DNA from: Verrucomicrobiota bacterium
Lineage (GTDB): Bacteria; Verrucomicrobiota; Verrucomicrobiia; Chthoniobacterales; JAFAMB01
DNA length: 8,924 nucleotides
Direction: 5' to 3'
Assembly: GCA_019241095.1 (NCBI GenBank)
Contig: JAFAXJ010000320.1
Coordinates: 1-8,924, forward strand
In this document: piece after piece, positions 1-6,328 of the stretch
Position numbering within the stretch: position 1 is the stretch's first letter
Layout: the number at the start of each line of letters is the position of its first letter
Position numbers and translations under genes: made by a program
Notes under the pieces: generated by a model
Seen by the model: only the letters and a program-made list of their open reading frames with translations
Database searches by the model: none
What the model was told of the DNA's origin: nothing

Positions 1-136
1 CTGATCCAACCTGCTGCGCTCGCCACTCACCGCCACAAGTCGGGAAGGCCCGTGGCCAATATGCTGAAAGATAGAGAATCCGCGGCGCCCGTTTCAAGCT
101 CGCGAAGACGGGCAGAGGTGAATTCCGCAATTCCAT
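1..136 (-). CDS. Probable glycosyltransferase, N-terminal fragment cut by the window edge
   Basis: Reading the minus strand from an ATG at 136 gives 45 uninterrupted codons to the window edge. The peptide begins MELRNSPLPVFASLKRAPR and continues with ILYLSAYWPRAFPTCGGEWR then AQQVG. A hydrophobic beta strand (ILYLS), a Trp-Pro, a Gly-Gly-Glu turn and an Arg opening a helix match the usual first strand, nucleotide-binding loop and first helix of GT-B glycosyltransferases of the family 4 type. An in-frame ATG at 160 would add MTIESCTK, and a GTG at 202 follows in-frame TGA-TAA stops further up. A GAGAG about 10 bases before the ATG at 136 could serve as a weak ribosome site. It lies 232 bases downstream of the family 2 glycosyltransferase on the same strand, which fits a continuing polysaccharide locus. 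The family call rests on about 25 residues, so it is tentative; that this is a real coding start is more secure. Confidence 0.6.
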   Translation of the reverse strand, partial: MELRNSPLPVFASLKRAPRILYLSAYWPRAFPTCGGEWRAQQVGS

Positions 137-165
137 TTTGGTGCAACTCTCAATTGTCATAAAGG

Positions 166-189
166 CCGTTCCATGGCGTGTTGGAACGG
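166..189. repeat. 8-bp inverted repeat upstream of the partial glycosyltransferase
   Basis: CCGTTCCA at 166-173 and TGGAACGG at 182-189 are perfect reverse complements around an 8-base loop. On the minus strand the stem is followed by CCTTTATG, a very short T run, so at best it is a weak terminator. It also sits just before the possible ATG at 160 of the partial downstream gene, so a leader-RNA role is equally possible. No function is demonstrated. Confidence 0.45.
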
Positions 190-272
190 AACGCCCGAAC
201 ACGATTGCATCTTCTCCTAGTGGCTGCTTGCATTATCATTGCTGACAAGGATATGGGGGTTATCGCCAGGTC

Positions 273-303
273 ATGTATAGAATCGAACAAGAGTTCTATA
301 CAT
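273..303. repeat. 10-bp AT-rich inverted repeat between two glycosyltransferase genes
   Basis: ATGTATAGAA at 273-282 and TTCTATACAT at 294-303 are perfect reverse complements separated by 11 bases. The element lies in the 232-base gap between the family 2 glycosyltransferase stop and the partial gene. No T tract follows on either strand, so it does not look like a rho-independent terminator. An operator, a promoter-proximal dyad or an RNA stem are the main alternatives. Confidence 0.5.
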
Positions 304-368
304 CCTTAATATCGGAACAATGGGTCTAACTTATTAGTTTTTCTTTTAAATGTTACGATTCGTAGGAA

Positions 369-1391
369 TCAGAATTTACTAAGCGGTTCATTCCGACGCA
401 ATGAATACAAGTATCTTTCCCATTTTCGAAGCATAATGCTTTTGAGCTGTGGCAGCAGCATCTGGGCTCGCTTTGCCCTCTCCCAACCCAGCACGGGCTT
501 AAGCCAAGCGTATTTCCATCTCAGTCGCGGAACTTCAAGCTTTCCACCAAGACTTGAAGCCAGAGCCTGCATTTCATCAACGATGTCCAGGCGCTCAGGA
601 TAAAAATAAATCAGCCAATTCTGAAGGTAGGTCACGCAAGCCCGGCGTACAGGCTCGCTATCTTCGAGCGACCGCAAGTAGTGAATGTGAAGCTTCATCG
701 ATCGAAGCAGGGCATTCTTTTTTTGATTAGACTGCCCAATGTAGCTGACTCGAGTGCTCGGCGTTACCCGATAGTAAACCCGCGATTCTTGAACGAAAGC
801 TGTCCCACTACTAGCAAGCAGGACTCGACAGAAATATTCGCCGTCGTCATCGTTTGCCAGTGTGGTGTCCCAAGCTCCTGCCGCTTCTGTCACCTCGCGA
901 CTCACAAGCCACGTCCCGGTTTGCATGTGTAAATTCTCGCTCAACTTACGGACGAGCCATTCTAAAGGACTAAGGTCTTGCCAGAGCGAGGTAGGAACAA
1001 ATTTGGCCCGGGCTGGGCAATAAGCAAAAAAGCCCCATCCACACGAGAGAAGTCTTTGAGGATCACCTGACCGTTGAGCGGCTTCAATTTGATGTGAAAT
1101 CTTGTTCACTGATAACAAATCGTCTGCATCTAACCATTGGATGTAATCGCCTTGACAAAGAGACCACGCCTTGTTCCTGGCCGCTGCTGCGCCCTGGTTT
1201 TCTTGACTGACTACGCGAACACTCGGTGACTCGAAACGACGGGCGATCGTTAATGTATTATCCTTTGAACCATCATCGATAATGATGATCTCCTTTCGAC
1301 CCCAGCTTTGATTTACGGCTGAAGTGATGCTCTCAGCTATCCAATTCTGTGCATTATACGCCGGGATTAAAATTGAAACGAGCGGCTCCAT
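369..1391 (-). CDS. Family 2 glycosyltransferase (GT-A fold)
   Basis: This 340-residue protein starts with the classic family 2 pattern: VSILIPAYN at residues 5-13, EIIIIDDGS at 34-42 and the NQGAAAARN loop at 65-73. The metal- and nucleotide-sugar-binding DXD equivalent is LDADD at 87-91. An acidic NDDDGEYFCRV stretch at 180-190 sits where the catalytic-base ED motif is expected. The roughly 120 residues after 220 are helical, Arg/Lys- and Trp-rich and without long hydrophobic spans, so membrane contact would be peripheral. It should transfer a sugar from a nucleotide donor to a lipid-linked or glycan acceptor in the cytoplasm; donor and acceptor cannot be read from sequence. The ATG at 1391 lies 3 bases after the flippase stop, with an AGG about 7 bases before it, so the two are probably translationally coupled. 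This is the last gene before the 232-base gap on the left. Confidence 0.93.
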   Translation of the reverse strand: MEPLVSILIPAYNAQNWIAESITSAVNQSWGRKEIIIIDDGSKDNTLTIARRFESPSVRVVSQENQGAAAARNKAWSLCQGDYIQWLDADDLLSVNKISHQIEAAQRSGDPQRLLSCGWGFFAYCPARAKFVPTSLWQDLSPLEWLVRKLSENLHMQTGTWLVSREVTEAAGAWDTTLANDDDGEYFCRVLLASSGTAFVQESRVYYRVTPSTRVSYIGQSNQKKNALLRSMKLHIHYLRSLEDSEPVRRACVTYLQNWLIYFYPERLDIVDEMQALASSLGGKLEVPRLRWKYAWLKPVLGWERAKRAQMLLPQLKSIMLRKWERYLYSLRRNEPLSKF

Positions 1392-1394
1392 AAC

Positions 1395-2873
1395 TTAGCC
1401 TGTATAACCTCGAACCAGTGACCAGCCGACCTGCAAAGGAGTTCGCACGCGCAAAAAACCTATTACAATCACTGCATAAACCATGATGTAAGACAGGGAA
1501 AGAAATATCGCGCGGAGCAATGTCGGGTATTCGGCGAACATTGTATAACGAAGTGCGAAACCAACCATGAGAGCAATCAGCGCTCCAGCCATCTGACGCC
1601 CAATGACGCGAATGACTTGAACGACACCGATTCCCAAAGGACGTCCGGAGTAAGCGATTGCGGGAATTACTAGCAGAAAAGTGCAAATCACATATGCAAG
1701 GGCGACCCCTTTGGTACCAAAAGGCAGGCCGGCGCCTAAAGCAACCAATTGAGCAACCGTTCCAACCAGTCCCCAGCGCATAAACCGATCTGCCCGCCCA
1801 GCCGCAGCGTGCAACCACCCGACAGTCCTTTCGATTACGTGAGGAATCCCGCGCACCGCAAGAATGCTGAGCAGAATGCTAGCGGGCCGCCATTTCTCGC
1901 CGAGTATAATGACGATAATGTCTTGACTCAATACTGAAAGAAGTCCGAAACCAGGCATAGCGAAAAACGCGAGTGTAGAGAGACCTTTCGCCCAGGATCG
2001 CCACAGCTCTTCGGGGTTGTTTCTCAACTTGCTTAGACCAGTAGCAGCGACCGAATGCAGCGGTGTTGTCACCAAATCCAGCGAGTTATCATATACCAAG
2101 CAAGATTTCTGATAAAAACCTAAACTGGTTGCGCCTCGGGTGTAACCTATTGCTATGCGGTCCGCGAATTTACCCACAAAGTCTGCCGCGGAGAAGCCGA
2201 TCCAATGGAGGCCGAACTGAATCATCTCTTTGACAGCAGCATTGAAAGTTGGCTTTCCAGGTACCCAGCGACACATCCACCAAGTACCAAGGGCTTGAAC
2301 AGCACTCCCGATCACAGGACGAACGGCGAGGCTCCAATAAGCGAATCCCTTGAAGGCCATGATGATCGCGATTACTGTGCTAACCACATTGGCCGCAATA
2401 TCAATGATCGCCAAGACTCGGAATTGCATGGCTCGCCGAAGCAAGGCTTGATGTTGATAGCTCAGCGCCAGTCCAATCAAAGATAGTGAAGAAATCACGG
2501 CCACTGCAGTCAGTCGAGGTTCTCCATAGAACCGAGCTATCAGAGGTCCGCTCGCCGAAACAACAATGGCTAAACCGCAACCTATCGCCGTGGTGATCCA
2601 AAACAGAGCACTGATTTCACCTGACGTGATCTTGTGCTGCTGGATTACTGCGTCCCGTGTTCCAAGGTCGAGCAGCAAAGGCGCGATACCGATGATTGCT
2701 GTCGCCATACCAACCAGTCCATAGTCTTCCGGCGTGAGTAACCGGGCGAGAATCACTACCGACCCGATCTGCACCACCGCGCTAATTAGTCGAGCAGCAA
2801 TGGAAATGAAGCCACCTCGCAAGGAGCGACGTCCAAAATCTTCTGACGGCTTGTTCTCTCCAAAAAAATCCAT
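1395..2873 (-). CDS. Wzx-like polysaccharide flippase (MOP superfamily)
   Basis: This is a 492-residue, strongly hydrophobic protein with about 12-14 predicted membrane helices, the usual size and layout for Wzx/WzxC/ExoT-type exporters of the MATE/MOP superfamily. The N-terminal cytoplasmic stretch ending GRRSLRGGFISIAARLIS, followed by VILARLLTPEDYGLVGMA at residues 40-57, is characteristic of the lipopolysaccharide-biosynthesis flippase families related to Polysacc_synt. Internal loops are Arg/Lys rich (LLRRAMQFR at 144-152; RADRFMRW at 360-367), as expected for cytoplasmic faces. It would flip undecaprenyl-linked oligosaccharide across the inner membrane. The ATG at 2873 is the first start, and no clear Shine-Dalgarno precedes it. 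A 120-base gap separates it from the third beta-helix gene, while the family 2 glycosyltransferase follows after 3 bases. The gene symbol is left blank because wzx naming would imply a defined O-antigen pathway that the window does not show. Confidence 0.93.
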   Translation of the reverse strand: MDFFGENKPSEDFGRRSLRGGFISIAARLISAVVQIGSVVILARLLTPEDYGLVGMATAIIGIAPLLLDLGTRDAVIQQHKITSGEISALFWITTAIGCGLAIVVSASGPLIARFYGEPRLTAVAVISSLSLIGLALSYQHQALLRRAMQFRVLAIIDIAANVVSTVIAIIMAFKGFAYWSLAVRPVIGSAVQALGTWWMCRWVPGKPTFNAAVKEMIQFGLHWIGFSAADFVGKFADRIAIGYTRGATSLGFYQKSCLVYDNSLDLVTTPLHSVAATGLSKLRNNPEELWRSWAKGLSTLAFFAMPGFGLLSVLSQDIIVIILGEKWRPASILLSILAVRGIPHVIERTVGWLHAAAGRADRFMRWGLVGTVAQLVALGAGLPFGTKGVALAYVICTFLLVIPAIAYSGRPLGIGVVQVIRVIGRQMAGALIALMVGFALRYTMFAEYPTLLRAIFLSLSYIMVYAVIVIGFLRVRTPLQVGWSLVRGYTG

Positions 2874-2993
2874 CTATTTAAAATAATCGCAGACTTTACC
2901 CTCGTCCCTGGCCCGCTTTGTTCGTCTTTCATCAAGCGACCAAAAGAACGATGGATTTAGCGACTATTTCAACATTCGGAGGATAAGCGCTGC

Positions 2994-4541
2994 CTAGTGC
3001 TGCTCGCCTTCAGTCTGGTAAGCTCCCAAATCCCAAAGCGAATTGGCAGGCCGTTCGACGGAGTTGATGCTACCTTTGAACTCTCGGCCAAGTGGCGCCC
3101 CATAATTTCGCGCTCTCGACTTTCTTTGAAGGCTCAAACCAGCCTGATTCGGGGCTAAAAAACCAGCCTTTGATTGACTGAAACCTGTAGGAAGGTCGGA
3201 CACGTCTTGGAATTGAGGATCGATGGACAAAGCCGTCGATTCGAATTCAGTTGTGATCTGAGCGGACTTAAATGCATTTCCGCCACTCACTACCGCCACC
3301 CCGGTCTTACTGAAATAGAGATTATCAGTATGTTTTGTAATCTGGCCAAAATCGTCCGTGAGCGGCACACCCTTGTTCGCAACAACGATGTTGTTGCGGA
3401 ACTCTAATAAGTCAACCTGTGCTTGCGGGCAGTGAATGAAAACCGGCGCTTCGAAAAACGTATTATTATACACCGCCAGATCAAGTCGGTTTCCTAAATC
3501 ATTACTCAAGTAAAGGCCCGGTCCACCCAAACATTTAAAAATCAGATTCCCGTAAACTCTGATTTTTTTCGGATCTTTCCCGCTTCTTCCATCATAAATT
3601 CGGATTCCTCCATGGCCAGTACTGCCAGTCACCAAATTATATGATATGTGTATATCTATCGGCCCTGTGTTATAGTGGCGGCTTTCGTTTCCATTAACGA
3701 AGATTGCTGCGCCTTTCGTATCATGGACATAGTTATATTCAAGATGTGCATCCTGCACATAACCTTTAATTAATAGTCCCGCTCCAGCCTGGTAGTCCGG
3801 ATCCTGTCCAGTGTTAAAGACTTCACAGCCTCGCACCAGGACTTTGCTGACTCGGCAATTTGCATCTTCATCGCCTGGATAAATACAGAGAGCATCTCGC
3901 GAAACATCATGAACTTTACAACCCAGTATTTGCACGTTTTCGGTTAGACCCGCGAGGCCGCCGTGGTTGCTCACGATGATGCCATATTTATACTGATTTG
4001 CCGATTCTCGGCTGAAAATATGATGAATTTCGCAATCAACTACCTGTTTGCTGGCTCCCTGCATCTTTGACCAATGGCGATGATTAATGTCTACTCCAGT
4101 CGTTACATGACCGTTGCCATCGATCTCAAACCCCTGAAAAAGCGTCGGAATAGTCGGATGATCTCGAAAGCGAACGAGACCGGCGTCGAGATCGGCTGCT
4201 GCCTGCAATCGAGCTCTCTCAGTACTCGCACCCCAGGCATTGCCAACATAAGTGACTCCCCCAACCAAGTAAATACCTTGGGAACCCGTTACCCGCCAGG
4301 TTTTACCAGCTTTGAAATAAACCTTATCTCCAGGAGCCAGGGTAGCCGATCCAGAGAATTCAGCCATTCCGGGACAGTTTTTCCATGGCTCGTCAGGCTG
4401 GGTTCCGCTTCGGTCATCCCGTCCAATCTGATTATCAGCATAATACGTCTTGGCGCCGGTCGGGATCACCACAACCGGCGCCAAGTAATACAGCAAAGTT
4501 GCTCGCGAAATGAAGCGAATCAATCTCGAATAGCAATGCAT
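2994..4541 (-). CDS. Secreted right-handed parallel beta-helix protein (third of three)
   Basis: This protein has 515 residues from the ATG at 4541; a TTG codon just before it is the only other start after an upstream in-frame stop. Residues below count from the ATG. Arg-containing residues 6-13 precede a hydrophobic stretch (TLLYYLAPVVVI, 15-26) that looks like a signal peptide. The mature part begins KTYYADNQIGRDDRSGTQP then DEPWKN, the standard opening of many beta-helix proteins (tYYVD, GnDsnSGt, PWk). Rungs follow with repeated short strand-turn units such as VQILGCKVHD, VLVRGCEVFN, LEYNYVHD and IHISYNLV. The end (IDPQF near 440, then SLWDLGAYQ at 501-509) is the closing module of large secreted beta-helix families, including 'choice-of-anchor Q' type proteins. 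No DPHD motif of AlgG-type epimerases is present, so lyase, epimerase, hydrolase or binding roles all remain open. A 21-bp palindrome ends 3 bases before the start. It is not closely related to the other two beta-helix proteins. Confidence 0.88.
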   Translation of the reverse strand: MHCYSRLIRFISRATLLYYLAPVVVIPTGAKTYYADNQIGRDDRSGTQPDEPWKNCPGMAEFSGSATLAPGDKVYFKAGKTWRVTGSQGIYLVGGVTYVGNAWGASTERARLQAAADLDAGLVRFRDHPTIPTLFQGFEIDGNGHVTTGVDINHRHWSKMQGASKQVVDCEIHHIFSRESANQYKYGIIVSNHGGLAGLTENVQILGCKVHDVSRDALCIYPGDEDANCRVSKVLVRGCEVFNTGQDPDYQAGAGLLIKGYVQDAHLEYNYVHDTKGAAIFVNGNESRHYNTGPIDIHISYNLVTGSTGHGGIRIYDGRSGKDPKKIRVYGNLIFKCLGGPGLYLSNDLGNRLDLAVYNNTFFEAPVFIHCPQAQVDLLEFRNNIVVANKGVPLTDDFGQITKHTDNLYFSKTGVAVVSGGNAFKSAQITTEFESTALSIDPQFQDVSDLPTGFSQSKAGFLAPNQAGLSLQRKSRARNYGAPLGREFKGSINSVERPANSLWDLGAYQTEGEQH

Positions 4542-4544
4542 CAA

Positions 4545-4565
4545 GTCAGCTTGTCACAAGCTGAC
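4545..4565. promoter_or_regulatory. 21-bp perfect palindrome at the start of the third beta-helix gene
   Basis: GTCAGCTTGT at 4545-4554 and ACAAGCTGAC at 4556-4565 are perfect reverse complements around a single central base. As RNA it would fold into a 9-bp stem with a TGA loop. It ends only 3 bases before the ATG at 4541 on the transcribed strand and covers the place where a Shine-Dalgarno would sit, where none is visible. It could be a DNA operator for a dimeric regulator or a hairpin controlling translation. No T tract follows, so termination is unlikely. The symmetry is seen directly; the role is inferred. Confidence 0.6.
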
Positions 4566-4658
4566 GCACGCAGCTAAATAGAAAACATTCCTGCTTGCAC
4601 TTGGGGTCGCTTCCATCATCGAGCTGCGTTTTCCAGGAGTAAAGTCGAGTATCGCTTC

Positions 4659-6071
4659 TCAACTCACGACATGTAAACCAGTAGGAGGTGGTGGCGCTTG
4701 TGGTGTTGGCGTTGGAACAGGCTGTGCAAGCAGCGACTGTTGCGACCCTGAACGCAGCGGATGCGGGTAGGTGTAAGGCGTGTAGCCCGGCCTTGCTGTT
4801 CCGGTGAAGTAATCGCGGCCAGCTTGAATATAGTTACTGACTTGCTGGTTACTCCCGCAAGCATCTGGAGAAAATTGATCTAATCCGGGGTTGTCATAAT
4901 CCCCGCCGCCGCTATTTCCCCAAAGATAAACCGGATCGGAAACTTGTCCGTTGTTCCAACCCTGGCCGAGTTGATGAAAACTGGGATACTGTGTCTGACA
5001 AGGCACTGAGTTTGGAACGAGGCTGATATTAAAATCACCGAACAAAATGCCTGCCTTCTGCCCCCAAGTCTCAGAACTTATAGCTGGAATCACATTATTG
5101 AAGAACACCGCGGTACCTCCACGCAGAAGAACAAAGTAATTAATATTTAACGGGAAGGAACCGCCGGATTGCGTAAATATAAAGGAATTGTTATAAATTT
5201 CGCAATGCCGGTTGCCGATTGGACTCGTGTCGGCTCCGTGGCTTGTACATCCGGAGTTGTTAAATGTGCAGTGGCGAACTACCGTTCTCGAGTTATCGTC
5301 GAAATCCAGGCACTGATCGATCAGGTAGTTAAAAGTGCAGTCTTCGATGTAAGTATTGCGTGAACCATTCGAATCAGCAACGCCCATAGTGTCTGGTGTA
5401 GACCACGACGGATCAGAAGTATCAGAGTTTTTTAACTGAATTCCCCCCCCATCAAAATTCAGGTTGCTGCAATTGAAGGTACAATTCCAGATAACTCCAC
5501 CATTGGATTGCCAAGTAATCGCACCCTCATTGCCATCGGTATTAAAAACGCAGTCGTGGATCAGAACCGGTTGCAACCCGTAAGTACCGTAAATCCCGAG
5601 GTGGTGGTAGGTTTGATTCCCTGGTTGAATCGTCAAATTGCTCAGTGTGGTAATCTGATTTGCCGATTTGACGATCTGGATCACTGGGCTGGCTCCGGCA
5701 TTATCTGTGATAGTGACGCCTCCGACACTCTGACCTTGGAGACTAACACCCGTATTGACTGTGACTGTACTGGACCAAGTGTAATTTCCGTTCGGGATTT
5801 GTACGGTCGAGCCGGCAGGAACGCTGTTTAGCGCGTTTTGTGTGTCGGATACTGACCCGTCACTGACATAAACTCCATTTCCCTGATTGCTAAAAGCTTT
5901 CCCATTTGGAGCATCAACAAAAATAAGTGACACAGTCGCCGCGACCCAATTGAGGATGACCTGGTTTTTATTTCGCCAAAAAGGAAGCGCCGTAAAGTAG
6001 GCAATCCGATTCGATGCCGCGCCAACCCGCGTTGTTCGTTTCTTAATCGCTGTGCTGGTTTCGATTTTCAT
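4659..6071 (-). CDS. Secreted pectate-lyase-like beta-helix protein (second of three, duplicate of the first)
   Basis: The reading frame is open from a TTG at 6176. The ATG at 6071 is chosen (470 residues), with ATGs at 6110 and 6155 as alternatives, because a 12-bp inverted repeat lies at 6117-6172 and no ribosome site marks an earlier start. From 6071 a long basic N-region leads into NQVILNWVAATVSLIFVDA (36-54), a signal peptide or anchor. The body matches Pectate_lyase_3-like beta-helices: SDGSVSDTQNALNSVPAGS, VQIPNGNYTW, VSLQGQSVGGVTI. Cysteine-bearing rungs follow (IHDCVF, IWNCTF, IEDCTF, VRHCTF), then DFDDNSRTVVRHC and SHGADTS, shared with the neighbouring paralog. CQTQYP and DACG could form a disulfide near the end of the domain. 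The tail PTPTPQAPPPPTGLHVVS is a Pro/Thr linker ending like the first strand of a fibronectin-III-type domain that never follows. Substrate and activity are unknown; polysaccharide lyase, hydrolase or glycan binding are all plausible. Confidence 0.85.
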   Translation of the reverse strand: MKIETSTAIKKRTTRVGAASNRIAYFTALPFWRNKNQVILNWVAATVSLIFVDAPNGKAFSNQGNGVYVSDGSVSDTQNALNSVPAGSTVQIPNGNYTWSSTVTVNTGVSLQGQSVGGVTITDNAGASPVIQIVKSANQITTLSNLTIQPGNQTYHHLGIYGTYGLQPVLIHDCVFNTDGNEGAITWQSNGGVIWNCTFNCSNLNFDGGGIQLKNSDTSDPSWSTPDTMGVADSNGSRNTYIEDCTFNYLIDQCLDFDDNSRTVVRHCTFNNSGCTSHGADTSPIGNRHCEIYNNSFIFTQSGGSFPLNINYFVLLRGGTAVFFNNVIPAISSETWGQKAGILFGDFNISLVPNSVPCQTQYPSFHQLGQGWNNGQVSDPVYLWGNSGGGDYDNPGLDQFSPDACGSNQQVSNYIQAGRDYFTGTARPGYTPYTYPHPLRSGSQQSLLAQPVPTPTPQAPPPPTGLHVVS

Positions 6072-6116
6072 GCGGACTGAGTCTATACGGATTTCTTCAA
6101 GATACACCATAAAATT

Positions 6117-6172
6117 GTCGCAAATTTGCAGTGCCTTAGTGAAAAATGTTCTCATTAGGCCAAATTTGCGAC
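6117..6172. repeat. 12-bp inverted repeat in the 5' region of the second beta-helix gene
   Basis: GTCGCAAATTTG at 6117-6128 and CAAATTTGCGAC at 6161-6172 are perfect reverse complements separated by 32 bases. Because CAAATTTG is itself a palindrome, CAAATTTGC also occurs twice in the same orientation, 40 bases apart (6121 and 6161), close to four helical turns. The pair lies 46-101 bases upstream of the ATG chosen for the second beta-helix gene. Two operator half-sites for one regulator, or a large RNA stem, are possible. The function is inferred only. Confidence 0.5.
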
Positions 6173-6261
6173 CCAAACTTGATCGAATGTGTGCAAAATG
6201 GGCTGCCTTCAGAGCTCTTCGGCTTAATGAGCAACGGAAGAAGAGGACGGAATAAGACTTC

Positions 6262-6299
6262 TCTGAGCAATATCTTTTGAAATTGACGATCTGCTCAGA
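6262..6299. repeat. 8-bp inverted repeat after the first beta-helix gene
   Basis: TCTGAGCA at 6262-6269 and TGCTCAGA at 6292-6299 are perfect reverse complements with a 22-base spacer. The element begins 29 bases past the stop of the first beta-helix gene on the transcribed strand. No T run follows, so a classical terminator is unlikely. It could be an RNA-processing or 3'-stabilising stem, or chance. Confidence 0.3.
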
Positions 6300-6328
6300 A
6301 TTTCACTTTGCGGCATCAGGAGCAACCC

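Noticed and set aside
146..215. Short minus-strand frame MQSCSGVPFQHAMERPL after an AGGAG
   Set aside because: The ribosome-site spacing is only about 3 bases, the peptide is 17 residues, and it shows no known leader-peptide feature.
357..370. GATTC-GTAG-GAATC mini-hairpin at the family 2 glycosyltransferase stop codon
   Set aside because: It has five-base arms and no T tract, so it is too weak to call a terminator.
1354..1818. A 154-codon minus-strand frame overlapping the flippase and family 2 glycosyltransferase
   Set aside because: It is an alternative frame of the flippase, rich in Arg, Cys and Trp with no motif, while the flippase frame has a full membrane-protein pattern.
2874..2993. 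Gap between the third beta-helix gene and the flippase, searched for a terminator or promoter
   Set aside because: I found no convincing stem with a T tract and no clear -35/-10 pair.
4074..4577. A 167-codon open frame on the plus strand
   Set aside because: It lies antisense to the N-terminal half of the third beta-helix protein, whose domain pattern and signal peptide are clear. The plus-strand translation shows no recognisable motif.
4554..4619. A 21-codon leader frame (MMEATPSASR...) ending in the palindrome loop
   Set aside because: It has no ribosome site and no regulatory-codon pattern; it may simply be open by chance.
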